Source of the DNA: Cylindrodendrum hubeiense
Lineage: Eukaryota > Ascomycota > Sordariomycetes > Hypocreales > Nectriaceae
Assembly (NCBI GenBank): GCA_014621425.1
Contig: JAANBB010000288.1
Coordinates: forward strand, 1 to 51,960
Direction of reading: 5' to 3'
DNA length: 51,960 nt
Shown here: piece by piece, positions 11,827-22,968 of the stretch
Position numbering within the stretch: the stretch's first letter is position 1
How the letters are laid out: each line of letters begins with the position of its first letter
Translations under genes and position numbers: made by a program
Notes under the pieces: model-generated
Told to the model about the DNA's origin: nothing
Seen by the model: only the letters and a program-made list of their open reading frames with translations
The model's database searches: none

Positions 11827-13778
11827 TTAGTTGTCAAGAGCTGCGAGAGATTCCTCAAGAGTCTTGCCAGTTAAGCGCTGGAAAATATCACCGTAGAGCT
11901 GGCGTGTCTTCAGGACGATGTCCTCGGGCAGCTCAACCTATAGTAGGATCAGTATCATACAAGTATGCGAGGGTGCCTTAGAAGCTGGCACGCTTCGTCT
12001 AGGGCTCTAGACGAAGCATATATAGCATTTGAATGTGACTTACACCTTGCTGGCCCTTCTTGCCAGTTTCCGTAAGCCAGTTTCTCAAATACTGCTTGTC
12101 AAACGACGGTTGGTCCTGGCCAACTTGCACAGGCGCGGGCCAGAAACGAGAGCTGTCAGGTGTCCTATTATTGAAATCCAGTCATTAGTATCCCAAGAAA
12201 TACGGAGTGGACGAAAGGAGAAACTTCGTGAGCTGGAATAAACATACAAAACTTCGTCGACCAAGATCACTTCATCGGTTTCCTCATCCAGTCCTGAAGT
12301 ATTCATTAGCAAAACAAAAAGCAACTCGATCAAGGATAGAAACCAACCAAATTCGAACTTAGTATCGCTACACATTAGGAGGTTAGTATGTTATTTTGTT
12401 CTTTTGAAAGAGGTTCGAGTTATAGTTCGGGACTAGTTGCAAGTACTTACGCGAGAACGATGCCTTTGTCCAACTACACAGTACGAGTTAGCCAGGAGAC
12501 TCAGTTATGACACTGGGATTAGCGCTTACCGCGTACTCGTGAGCTGCCGAGTAAAGACTCAAAGCCAGCGACTATTGCGTTTGGATTAGTATTTCATGAA
12601 CAGGGTTGCTCAGGAGTTCCCAAGAATACTTGTTCCGAGAAATCACTAGAAGAGTATTCTTAATTTGGGCAGAACTTACTTCGATCTTGTCCGCATACTT
12701 GTCACCCACGATGTCTACCATGCTTGGGTTAATGAGGGTAAATTTAACTTGGAATAGATACTCACGTCGCGCTTGTTCGGGCGAGATGTTTTCGTCCGAT
12801 TCGCCGGCGGGTGCTTTCGTAGACGCTTTCACTCCGGTATCAGTAACATTTCATACTGATGGGCTTGGGAGTTGTTGGCGGTGGTATACACAGCGCTGAA
12901 TTCGGTAGAGGCGTTTGATAGACAAATAAACAAGTGTTTACTCCCCTAAATTGCCTGAAGGGTAGTTCCGATATGAAAACAATTGGACTCACGGGTGTAG
13001 ATTGGACCGCCTGGGAACTTCTGGGACCACTCCAGGCCCGCGGGTTGCGGCATGCCATGGACCGTGCCAGACTTCTTGTACCTGGAGAGCCGGATGTTAG
13101 TGCGAACTAGATATTAGGGAATGGTTCTTACTCTGCCCACGCGCTACCAGTGATGTAACCCCGAACTATAATGTTCCCAGTTAGCGCTGTCCTCGTAGCG
13201 AGGATGAGAGGAAAATACCAATAGCTTCGACGGGGAACACCTTCAGGGAACGAATTTGCATGCATCGACCTCGTAGGGCGGCTCTCTCGGACGGCGTCAC
13301 GACCTGAGGGGCCATCGGGGGGTTCAGGCTCAGGACGTGGTGTTTCAAATCCGGGACCTTGGCACTCAGCACCGCGAACCAGTGCGCTATACACAGTCAG
13401 AATTTGTCACAGGTGAGTGATCAAGGGGTTTGTGAGGGCATATCGAGGTTAAAATACGATATCGGGAGGCATCATATTTTTATCACTTTCGAGACATGGT
13501 GGGAAGAGGGAGCAAGGACTCAGGACCTACCCGATATCTGGCACAGGATTGCACCCTTGTCAGGGATACCAGTCGACAGAATCACATCGTAGGCAGAAAT
13601 TCTGTCGGTTACTGCCATGAGCAGAGTAGAGTCGCTGATGGTATACAGCTCTCTCACTTTACCCCTACGTTCGGATGTCAGTATCCATGAAACGAGATGA
13701 CCGGGAGTCAGAGGAAGCTTACTTTGCAACCAGGGGCAAAGAGGCAAGCTCGATGGAGGTCACTGCGGTGGAAGACAT
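11827..13778 (-). CDS. ade1: SAICAR synthetase (phosphoribosylaminoimidazole-succinocarboxamide synthase)
   Basis: ATP-dependent ligase of purine biosynthesis that joins aspartate to CAIR to give SAICAR; cytosolic. Thirteen exons: 13778-13723, 13664-13531, 13386-13219, 13165-13132, 13081-12993, 12825-12766, 12714-12680, 12571-12530, 12473-12451, 12367-12348, 12293-12248, 12164-12044 and 11937-11827. They join in frame to 312 aa, against 306 in yeast Ade1. Family landmarks in order are [54 protein letters not shown] and [10 protein letters not shown], then an LPEDIV C-terminal helix region. The start at 13778 gives [11 protein letters not shown], which flows into the GKVRELY exon. Most donors are GTAAGT or GTGAGT; exon 10 uses GTTGGT. 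Exons of 20-46 nt are frequent. A TGAGTCA site lies 45 bp upstream of the ATG. Confidence 0.95.
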
Positions 13779-13822
13779 TGTAGTTGTCTTGTTGATGTTC
13801 TTCTGAAAGTTGGGGCCTTGTC

Positions 13823-13829
13823 TGAGTCA
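13823..13829. promoter_or_regulatory. TGAGTCA, Gcn4/CPC1- and Bas1-type site upstream of ade1
   Basis: A perfect TGASTCA heptamer, reading TGACTCA on the gene strand, 45 bp upstream of the SAICAR synthetase ATG. In yeast, ADE promoters carry TGACTC elements bound by Bas1 and Gcn4. That this site acts in cross-pathway or purine control here is inference. Confidence 0.5.
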
Positions 13830-14239
13830 CTCCTGATGTTCTACCAAATGGATCTGCAGCGAACTGCTAGGGAAGCTCACGGCTGTGCTTGGAGCTATTG
13901 AAATGGATTCGAGGCTCCAATTGCTGTCAATGCGTGCGCCTACGTGGGATCGATGTGACGCAAAACTTGACCTGAATTCCCGAGAGGGCTCCAGAGGGAA
14001 AAAACTAAAGCTGTCGCCCTCGAACCGCGGGGGGTCATGTGATGATACTATTGGTGGTTGCCCCACTAGGTCGCGGGGCACGACTTGTGACGTCGTTGTC
14101 TCCCTACCCGAGAGGAAGAGAAACGATATTTAGCATTATGGCATCGCTCATCAAAACATCTAGAAATATTCCCCGCGAAGCGGCTGCCCCTGGGCAATTT
14201 ATGCAACCTAATGCAATAATTCGTTTTCACTGCAAGTCT

Positions 14240-14246
14240 TGACTCA
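14240..14246. promoter_or_regulatory. Second TGACTCA site in the ade1/transporter divergent promoter
   Basis: A second perfect TGACTCA, 462 bp upstream of ade1 and about 440 bp upstream of the divergent Rch1-like gene. A 7-mer of this kind can occur by chance, so it could serve either gene or neither. Confidence 0.35.
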
Positions 14247-14686
14247 CTAACACCCGGAACCAAGGGTCCCGGCGACGCACGACACCAAATCGGGCGCCAG
14301 ATGCGTACTCCAAAATCCAAACTAGAACCAAGAGCTACCAAAAAGTTTCACTACGAGAGTCAATCCATACCCCTCAATTGCTGCTGTCGAGTTTCATAAG
14401 TCCTCGGGCCGAACTGTTCATAGCTAAAAGCAACTAAAAAGGAGGTACTGCTGGCTCCTGTGTTGATATAATTCTCCAGAATGTCGTGCTAACGGTAATA
14501 GCGCGGCCCCATCCATGCGTCGGCTATCAACCCCCGGCGGGCGAATGAGACACCCCCATCCGGCGTGGTATCGACCAGCCTCCGATCGGGTCTGGCACCG
14601 ATCATTTCTCTCAATTCTCGCCTCTTCTCTTGTCTCTTCTGAATTCTCCGCAGGCTAATGATGATGCCCTCAGCGCCGCTGCAGTC

Positions 14687-16213
14687 ATGTCCACACCCGA
14701 GAACCCGAACCGCGAGGAGGCCTCGCCAAACCGGGCAGTGGCCTGGGCTAGGAAAGCAGCCAAGTTGATCCTCGCTCAATATCTCATCATTGGGTTCGCC
14801 GTTGCGTGTGTCCTGGGATACTGCTTCCCATGTATGTCTTTTCCTCGTGGCCTTGACAGATTGCGTTTGCAAGAGACCAATGCCGAGTTGTTGAAGTGCG
14901 AGGTACTGACGGATCTATTCAACAATTGCAGCCGTTGCGCGACATGGCGGGACGATCCGCTCCGAGTATAGTATCCTGTACGGCGCAGTGGCCTTCATCT
15001 TTCTCGTCAGCGGACTGCAGCTGTCGCCCGACAAGTTGAAGAAGAATTTGACGAATTGGCGACTGCACATAATCGTGCAGGGCATCAGTTTTGCTGTCAT
15101 ACCGGCCATTATCCTTGGTGAGTTATCCCGTTGGTGTTCTTGAAGACGTCTGAGAAGCCTTCAAGGATGGAGAATGGGACAAGATTACGTGTCTATCAGC
15201 GACGGCTAACATCATCACTAGCAATTGTCCACATCTGCATCGCAGCTGGCTGCCTCAAGTCCCAAACGCCCTCACCCCCTATTCTCATTGGCCTACTCAC
15301 CACCGCGTGCCTCCCCACGACCATCGCCTCTAACGTCGTTATGACGCGCGCCTCGGGCGGAGACGAAGCCGCAGCTATCATTTCCGTCGTTCTAGGCAAT
15401 GTTGGAGGGGCCTTCATCTCACCACTTCTCATCTACGGCTTCTTCCCCAAGGGCGAGGCCTTTGAGAACTGGCGACCAGCCAGCCCAAGCACCCTAGGCA
15501 ACATGTACGCTGACGTCGCTAAGCAACTCGGCCTTAGTGTTGTGCTGCCGCTCATCGTCGGGCAAGCTGTGCGGTGGCGCTGGGAGGATAAGACGGTTAA
15601 AGTCTTGAACAAGTTCAAACTCGCCAAGGTGTCGACGTTGTGCCTTGTGCTGCTCGTGTGGACGACCTTCTCAGGAGCCTTTGGCACGGGAGCCTTGTTT
15701 CAGCTGTCGACAAGCAACGTCATATTCAACGTCTTCATGAATGTGGCATTGTACATCCTCTTCACATTCATCTGCTTCTACACGGCTCGCCCACCGCAAA
15801 GCCTAACTGACTGGGTCGCCGCATCGCGCCTGGGACAGGTGCTTCCCCGACCCTTCATTCCGCGTCGCATGTCCAAGGAGCAGACCATCGCCGTGTGCTT
15901 CTGCGGCGCCGCCAAGACCACCAGCCTTGGTATCCCACTAGCGAGTGCCATGTGGGCGCGGGCGGATGACTTAACACGCGCGTACATTCAAATCCCCGTC
16001 CTGTTGTACACGATTGAGCAGGTGTTTCTGGCGCAGATGCTTGTATATGTGTTCCGGTGGTATCTGCGGCGAGGGGACAAGACACAGGGGGATGATACCG
16101 AGGAGGAGTCTGGCCGAACGGAGGTGGTGGAAGGGGATAGTGAAGCGGTTAGTCAGCGAAACGAAGAAGACAATCAAGTAAGAAGGGAAAAACCCGAGGG
16201 TAATGTGGGATGA
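14687..16213 (+). CDS. rch1: Rch1/SLC10A7-like transporter (SBF-like, bile acid:Na+ symporter fold)
   Basis: Three exons: 14687-14831, 14932-15117 and 15222-16213, joined in frame to 440 aa (yeast Rch1 is about 434). In yeast and Candida, Rch1 is a plasma-membrane protein that limits calcium uptake; the human relative is SLC10A7. About ten hydrophobic spans are visible, beginning [19 protein letters not shown]. Family-like stretches are [44 protein letters not shown] and [17 protein letters not shown]. The last 45 residues are hydrophilic, acidic and probably cytosolic. The start at 14687 ([11 protein letters not shown]) is the only ATG in frame near the first span. It is divergent from ade1 across about 0.9 kb. 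The transported substrate cannot be read from sequence. Confidence 0.9.
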
Positions 16214-16458
16214 TTCCCAGGACACTATCAAGACTATTTATTTTTAGGCCCAGTCCCGATACTACGGCGTCAGACTATCGACTATAGTGGACAGTGATAC
16301 AAAAATACTACATAACCAACGCCATGATGTCAATCGGCTGATGGTCGTCCTCGTAGACCGTATAGAAGATTTAAAGGTCGACTGAGTACCTTTTTGTCTC
16401 AGCCATAACCTAAATTACCACACCCTATGATGTCATCTTCAATACTGTCCTCAAAACA

Positions 16459-16812
16459 ATGTATATCAAACCCGTTATTTCACTCATAACCTTGGTCCCG
16501 GCGAGAGCAACCGCTGGTCTATGTAAAGCGGCGACGTCAACGGTCGCCTCAGCGGCTACCTCAGAACCAACCTCGCCTGAATCTACGAAATCGACCACAA
16601 CCACTGCATGCCAGCCCATGTATTACGCTGAAAAGAATGCTGGAAATCTCCGTCTTTGCGGCGGTAAAGTAAAAAAAGAAACAGACGAAAAAAACCATGC
16701 CGGAAGCCCGACGGTCGTATGCAGTTCAAGCGTCTGCAAAGAGAAGTACACTTATATCGACGGATGTGTCCTGTTCAGCTTTGAAAGTGCAAGGAAACGA
16801 TCAATAAAGTGA
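16459..16812 (+). CDS. Possible small secreted cysteine-rich protein
   Basis: A single 117-codon frame between two convergent genes. The N-terminus (MYIKPVISLITLVPARATAG) looks like a short signal peptide with a possible cleavage after ATA at residue 19. All six cysteines (22, 51, 67, 88, 93, 103) lie in the predicted mature part, an even number fitting three disulfides. Residues 26-50 form a Ser/Thr-rich linker that would suit O-glycosylation. The C-terminus has a dibasic ARKRS motif. Third-position G/C is lower than in neighbouring genes. No family is recognised. It might instead be the chance frame of a 3' UTR, or one exon of a longer model. I see no homology-level evidence, so this is a candidate only. 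Confidence 0.38.
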   Translation: MYIKPVISLITLVPARATAGLCKAATSTVASAATSEPTSPESTKSTTTTACQPMYYAEKNAGNLRLCGGKVKKETDEKNHAGSPTVVCSSSVCKEKYTYIDGCVLFSFESARKRSIK

Positions 16813-17036
16813 TGTCATATTCGTAAATATCATCTATACTAAATAGATCGTAATAAATGTGCGTCCCGTGTCTCTTCCCCTCGCGTAGTTCGCCAAAGCA
16901 TGCATTTGGTTTCAATACTGATGATCCATTACTATAGCCGTAGTCCCTTCGTCTCCGTCTTTCACTCTGAACTCTTGTCCCTAGGAGCGATCTTATCCAC
17001 CTTTGTCTTTGGACCCTCTTCAACCGCCCAGAAGAT

Positions 17037-18523
17037 TTACTCCTTCTTCACCAGGCTCTCAAACAGAGGTGCAAGGGACTGTGCGCTCTTCTTGGGGTAA
17101 CGCTTTTGGCCGTTCTCATAATCGACAAAGGTAACACCGAAGCGGGTTTCATAACCCTCAGCCCACTCGAAGTTGTCGAGGAGAGACCAGGCAAAGTATC
17201 CATGAACATCAACGCCGTCAAAAGTGGAAGCCTGAGCCATTGCCTTGACGTAGTCATCATAGTACTGGAGGCGGAAATCATCCTTGAGGATCTCCTCCTT
17301 GGACATGTCGTTCTCGCCCTTGATGCTAGTGCCGTTCTCGGTAACATACATTTTGGGGAAGCCGTAGCGGCGAGACAACCAGACGAGCAGGTCGCGGAAG
17401 CCGACTGCGCAGGGCCTCAGCCAAGTGGACTGAGTTTCGAGACCGATACAATCGCCACGCTTGTTGTGGAAGAGAATCTCAAGGTTTCCGAGGAAATCAT
17501 CCACCGGAGGCTCACCATCGAGGTGGCGTACGTAGTTGGCGGTGTAGTGGTTCATACCATAAAAGTCGTTTGACCCCTGAACCAAGGCCTTCTCCTCTGG
17601 AGTGAATGTCGGCAGGCGGTCTCCTAGCTGGGCCCGCATTGAAGCAGGGTATTCGCCAAAGTAGATGGGGTCAGCGAACCAAGAAATAGCGAACTCGATT
17701 TTGCGGTTGGCGGCTTCGACATCCTTGGGATCCTTGGGATCCCAAGGGAATGTGGCGTCGCCGTTTAGGACAATACCAATCTCGCCGCCATTCTCGGCCT
17801 TGAAGTCATCCCGGTAAGCTTTGACGGCGCGGCCATGAGCGACAAGGAGGTTGTGCCCAACAGTCCAAGGCTCGCGGGACGAGTCACCAACCGCAGACTT
17901 GGACCTGTCCGAGGTGCGACCGGGAGCAAAGGAACCGGTGTTGTAGCCCAAGATGGAAGAGCACCATGGCTCGTTGAAGGTGATCCAGTTCTTGCAGCGG
18001 GGAATGCCCTTGAATACTACACGGGCATAGTTCTCAAAGTCGAGCGGGAACTCGGTACGGTTGAGAAGACCACCATAGCGGGTGTCAAGCTCATCGGGAA
18101 CATCCCAGTGGAGGAGGGTGATGAAGGGGGTGATACCAGCTTCGAGGAGGTCGTCGACAAACTTGCGGTAGTGGTCAATGCCGGCCTGGTTGACGGGGTC
18201 ATTACGACCGCCCTTGGGGATGATGCGAGACCAGGAGAGGGAGAAGCGATAGGCCTGTGAGCCAAGGGACTTGAGCAAGGCAATGTCTTCAGCAGTACGG
18301 TTGTATGAGTCGCAAGCAGTGACGCCGGAGCTCCCATCGGCAATCTTGCCAGGCACAGCGCAGAAGGTGTCCCAAATGGAAGGACCACGACCGTCCTTGT
18401 CAATGGCGCCCTCAACCTGATAGCTGTGGGGACGGGTCAATTGGGATTATGTTGATTCGAGAACAAAGGAACTCACGAAGCAGTGGCGAAGCCCCATTTG
18501 AAGTCGTTTGGTAGAGCAACCAT
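17037..18523 (-). CDS. GH1 beta-glucosidase, intracellular type
   Basis: Hydrolyses terminal beta-glucosides such as cellobiose with retention of configuration. Two exons: 18523-18477 and 18423-17037, with GTGAGT donor and CACAG acceptor, giving 477 aa. The first exon supplies MVALPNDFKWGFATAS and joins YQVEGAI, the standard GH1 N-terminus. The acid/base glutamate is E167 in TFNEP and the nucleophile is E378 in YVTENG. Other GH1 landmarks are YRFSLSWSRI, LLHWDVP, NHYTANY and WSLLDNFEWAEGY. There is no signal peptide, so it should be cytosolic, like Trichoderma Cel1A/BGL2, which it closely resembles in length and motifs. Possible TATA-like stretches lie near 18675 and 18787. A transglycosylation role in making cellulase inducers is known for relatives and is inference here. 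Confidence 0.97.
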
Positions 18524-20271
18524 GGCTGCCGTGTAGGAGACGGTGGGGAGTTGAAGTTGGTGGTGTATGCGAGAGTTTGGCCTTCGCAATGTTTATTGGC
18601 AAAGTTACCGCGGCGGCCAGAAGGAGATTGTGTGTTGGTTCAGCACGACTCTAATAATTCGCTGACAGGAGGCCGGTATATAAGCAAATTGGAAGCACGG
18701 GAGCGAGATTGGGGAATGAGCGGGAAGAGCTGGATGCAGGAGCAAGAGACGAGGTCCAGTGTCCGGAGAGGCGGGCCTGAAGGCCATCTTATATAGCTCG
18801 AGCTTCCGGGGGGGGGTTAGCCGCAAGCCCTTGCAGCTCCCTTATGCGACCATCCATCATCTCGGTTGGTTGGGGCCAAAGAGCGAGTGGTTTTTGGATC
18901 GGACCGTCATGACCGCGGCCGGATCATCTGCCCAGAGACGCCGGGGGGCGAGGGACGAGGGGCCAGGCATGCGAGATGCGAGGATGCGGGACGGGAATAG
19001 TGGTGTTGTGTTGGGTTGTGTTAGTGGGAGAGGTGGAGGCGGAGGCCAAGTGTTACAAGTGGGGCAGGCTGCCTTCCCCGCCCCGTGCCTTCCTCCCCAG
19101 TTTGCGATTTTAACAGCGGCAAGCTCCACCCATCCTCAATTCAAGCGCGTGCCCTGTCAGGTACCTTGCGCAGCGGGAAGGAACCTTGAGTCCCTCGTCT
19201 GCTTCTTCCTCTTGTACCGGTTTTCAGACATTTCCACTGTGTTGATGGAACGAGAGGGGGGTTCGGGCAGTGCATTCTCAACCCCAGCCTAGCCTCGGCT
19301 TCTTCGCTCGCCCGTCTTACTTGGAAACGTTGCCAATGTGTACATGTCACACCGTCAGCCGATTGTTTCCCACAACGAAAGGAGACCACGATCCTTCGGC
19401 CCGCCTCTCCGGCGCCACGACACCCGACGTCGCCAAATCTTCGGGTCATTGCCGCATGCGCCTGGCTGGGAGTTGGCCAAGTGAAAGACGAGTTAGCTTG
19501 GCAGAGGATGTGCGATCCGTCGGCAGATGAGGCAAGGCGAGCGCAACCCCTTCTTGGCACGTGGAACGGTGGGGAGCACTTCCGCTTCTCCTCACCGGGA
19601 CGTTTCTGAGGGTCTGAGGGTTCTCTCGGGCAGGCTGTTGCTGTTGACTAATACCACGTAGCATGTCCTCCACCTCGAAATCCATCAACTTTCGCAGACC
19701 CGTTCTTCTACTTTGACTCCACTTGGACAATAACACACCTTCATGGCAGGCGGCCCGGTTTGCGATGCCCCGGCGCTACCGAGCGTATCTGGGCTGGTTA
19801 CGGGCCCGAAACGCCATCACTCGGTCCAAAGTTCCCAAACCACGCGATCCGATGACGATGTCGTGTTTCAGCCTTCTTCTTTTGTTCATTAGATGTGTCT
19901 GTTTTTATCTGCGTTTATCTCTTCGTTTCCGTCGTTCCGGTCATAGTTTGCCCCTTTCGCCAGCCAGCTATTCGGTCCAGCTGCACCCGCCCCCTCCCAG
20001 TCTCAACATCGAGAGATGAAGGTAGAGCAGAGAGAAAATAGCACCTCTTTCGTTCTGAAGGTACACAAGAAAATCTTGCACCTGAGATTCGAGCCTTCCC
20101 ATAAACACAAAAAAAAAATCATAGCACGAAGCCCTCATCCTCCAGAACCCTCACTCAGTTGAGCTCTCCCAAAGGACATGTCTCAGCACGGAAGCCACCC
20201 TTCTGTAAAATTACACCAGGCCGTCACCAAGACTCACCCACCCGGAGCCTTACTTCCCCTTCGCCGTATGA
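18524..20271. other. Intergenic, upstream of the beta-glucosidase gene
   Basis: 1.75 kb between two minus-strand genes. The right part should hold the 3' UTR of the GFA gene. The left part should be the beta-glucosidase promoter. It contains a G9 run near 18809, GC-rich direct repeats built on GATGCGAG near 18970, and an A-run near 20108. No gene is supported. Confidence 0.5.
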
Positions 20272-21092
20272 TTAGATTCCGGCGCCTACATCGTCCCTAT
20301 CCTGCAGCTTCCGTTTCAAATGCAGCATCGGCTCCATGTTGACATCTTCGGCGTCGGCGCCGAGGTTTCCGTCTCCGGAGTACTCGACAACCTCCCACTC
20401 TACCTTGACTCGCCCGTCTTGTGACTGCTCAGCGCCCTGGCTGCGCCGCAAGCGTCCGAGTTTCGATCCCTCAACCATGCCATCAAACCACGGCACGCCA
20501 TATGACTGTCGCAGGGCGGCGCTTCTGTCAGCTGCTTCTTCGCTTGTCGGGGAGCGGTTGTCTCCTTTATCATTGCCGTTTCCGTCTTCAGGGATCAGCC
20601 CCATGTCCTCGAGGTCCCGGAGGTCCTCTCGAAGCAAGCTGCCCAGGGTGAGGTTGATGTATTCGGCTTCGCTGGGCGGATCCTCGGACCAGTAGGACAG
20701 CGGAGTCCCGCAGTAACCACAGAAGTGTCTCTTCGAGTGCTGCTGGCTCGGGTGCGTGTAGGCACGGCGAATAAGGGTGTGCGTCTCGTCGGGGAACAAG
20801 GCGAATGTGGTGCTTTGATACCACGAGAGCGGCACTCGAATGTAGGCAGCCAGTGGAGTCGCTAGTGGAATCTCTGATCGACAGCCAAACCTGTCAGCTC
20901 TTGGTTTTCTATAAAAGCAATTGAGGGGCCGCTACTGCGCTCCCTTGGCAGAACGGTGCAAGAGGACTTACGATGGACAGGCTCGGTATTGAAGAGGACC
21001 TGGGCCTCGCTGTGACTATCGTGGGGGATGGCGATGATGTAACGATTGCGGCCGCACTGGCAACCGCCCCGCAGAGGTCGCAGCGACGTCAT
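20272..21092 (-). CDS. GFA/CENP-V-fold zinc protein
   Basis: A member of the glutathione-dependent formaldehyde-activating (GFA, Mss4-like fold) family by motif. Two exons: 21092-20972 and 20861-20272, GTAAGT donor and CTAG acceptor, giving 236 aa. The N-terminal GGCQCGR gives C11 and C13. The second zinc motif CGYCGTP gives C88 and C91. A PLAAYIRVPLSW core and an FALFPDE strand lie between. The usual middle CHCxxC motif of bacterial GFA enzymes is not visible, so enzymatic use of glutathione adducts is doubtful. After the core there is an about 120-residue acidic, charged C-terminal tail not typical of small GFA enzymes. A CTGGTCTCT-type repeat sits just upstream of the start (about 21102-21128). 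It is divergent from an aldo/keto reductase. Substrate unknown. Confidence 0.85.
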
Positions 21093-21825
21093 GGCTGTTT
21101 CTGGTGTCTCTGGTCTCTCTGGTCTCTCTGGGCGTTGCCCAATTGCTCACTAAATCGGGTCGGTGGTGGCTCCGTCTGGTGAGTTTCGCCTGGTGAGGTT
21201 CGTCTGGGGAGGAGACGGATAAATAAGATTGGATTTCAGGGAGCAAACAGACGGAGAAGCGAGGTCGAAACGAGAGTGAGTTCATACCTGGCCGACGCAG
21301 CATGACGCTCCCGGCTGCAACGAGTGGGCTGGTGGGTCGGTGGCTTGTGGGCAGTCAGTCAGTGTCGAGTGAGGTGACGACAGTGCATTTCCACAGCCGT
21401 CCAGCGGGCAGTGGGGCCTTCTAGAAGAACGACCCATGCAATGCAACAAACCGCCTCCCAAAAGGCCGGTGAAGCTACCGTTTGCAACAGATGGCCCAGT
21501 AAGGAGCAGCACTCACTCTTTGTCGCACTTACAGCGCACCTTCTAGCGGCATCCATAGGCCATCCATAGGCCCGCTTCATGCATAATATCCTCCACTGCA
21601 TGGTTAGCAAGTTAGGCACCCGAGCTCCACTGCTGCCATGTCCACTACCCTACCCTAGACATCTGCATTGCTGCGAGCCGAGCCTTGACTCAAACGGCCA
21701 GTCCTTGTATCACGCACCTTTCAGGTAGCTATGATCTATACACAAAGATCATTGAGCATTGCCGTATGAATCTGGGGTTGTAGGGGCTCCGAAGACGAAT
21801 GCGAACGGGGGGTTATCTTGTCGGC
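21093..21825. promoter_or_regulatory. Divergent promoter region, GFA gene / aldo-keto reductase
   Basis: 733 bp between two divergently oriented starts. It begins with a short TCTCTGG-type repeat in the GFA leader. I see no confident operator or TATA element. Confidence 0.5.
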
Positions 21826-22800
21826 ATGTCGTTATCAACCCAATCACTCACATTGGAAACACGCATCCCACTGCCCAACTCTAGCACCGCTATCCCCAAA
21901 CTTGGCTTTGGCGTCTACAAGATTCGTGGCGACTCTTGTATAGACGCCTGCCTGGACGCCCTCTCTGCTGGCTACCGCCACATCGACTCGGCGGAGCTGT
22001 ACCTCAACAGTCACCTCGTGCGTGAGGCTGTCTGTCGCTCTGGGCTCAAGCGTGAGGATGTCTTCCTGACCACCAAGGTTGGGAGTCCCAGAACCCGCCG
22101 TGGAAAAGCTGCCGGGAATGGGAACTCTGCGGGCGCAGTTGGCGATGGGAAGGACGCCATCTACCAGAGCGTCAAGGACAGCGTAGCTCGTCTTGCAGGT
22201 GACAACGACGACAGCTATGTCGACCTCTTACTCATTCATGTTCCTGGTCCGTCCCGCGAGAATCGTCAGAACCTCTGGGCTGCGCTTGAGCAGCTCCATG
22301 CCGAGGGAAAGGCGAGAAGCATCGGTGTGAGTAACTTCCGCGTGCGCCACCTTGAGGAAATGCGCGAGTATGCAACTGTCTGGCCTCCCAGTGTCAACCA
22401 GATCGAAGTGAGTCTCACAGCCCCCCCGTTGGCATGCCGCTAAGGCTCTGACGATGGAATTGGATAGCTCCATCCCTGGTGCCAGCAGCGCGAGCTCGTC
22501 TCGTACTGCAACGCCCACGGGATCGTCATCCAGGCATACAGTCCGCTCGCAACTGGTGCGCGTCTTGACGATGCAACGCTGGGAGCCATCGCAGACAAGC
22601 AAAGCAAGACGCCTGCCCAGGTGCTCGTGCGGTACGCGTTGCAGAAGAACTGGGTACCGCTGCCCAAGAGTGCACAGGCGGATCGGATCTGCCAGAATGC
22701 AGATGTATTTGGGTTTGTGCTCGACGAGGAAGATATGACGGCGCTGAATGCGCTGGATGAGGGTGTGCAGGGCGCAAGGTTCCCAGCTAATGCGACGTGA
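21826..22800 (+). CDS. Aldo/keto reductase
   Basis: NAD(P)H-dependent oxidoreductase, expected to be cytosolic. Two exons: 21826-22407 and 22468-22800, with GTGAGT donor and ATAG acceptor, giving 304 aa. The catalytic tetrad is complete: D54 and Y59 (GYRHIDSAELY), K84 (TTKV) and H138 (LLIHVPGP). Further family marks are LGFGVYKI, GVSNF, NQIELHPWCQQ and PLPKSA in the cofactor-binding half. An Arg/Gly/Asn-rich insertion of about 25 residues follows K84, longer than usual. I chose the ATG at 21826 because it opens directly into the LTLETRIPLPN strand; an in-frame ATG at 21799 would add nine residues. It is convergent with the acyl-CoA synthetase gene, stops 168 bp apart. Substrate cannot be told. 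Confidence 0.93.
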
Positions 22801-22968
22801 TGAATGGGGGAATAGTAGATAGAAAACAATGCCATGTGGCGGGTTCGCCTCTGACATCCAGGCGCCTCGTCTGCATTGCATCGCCCTAAAGTCATTCTAA
22901 GATATGTACAAGGTTGGAATATTGACCAATTTACTCCCTAAATACGACGCTCTCTCGTCCTGGGTGTT

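Noticed and set aside
17835..18260. 141-codon plus-strand frame
   Set aside because: Antisense shadow inside the beta-glucosidase coding exon.
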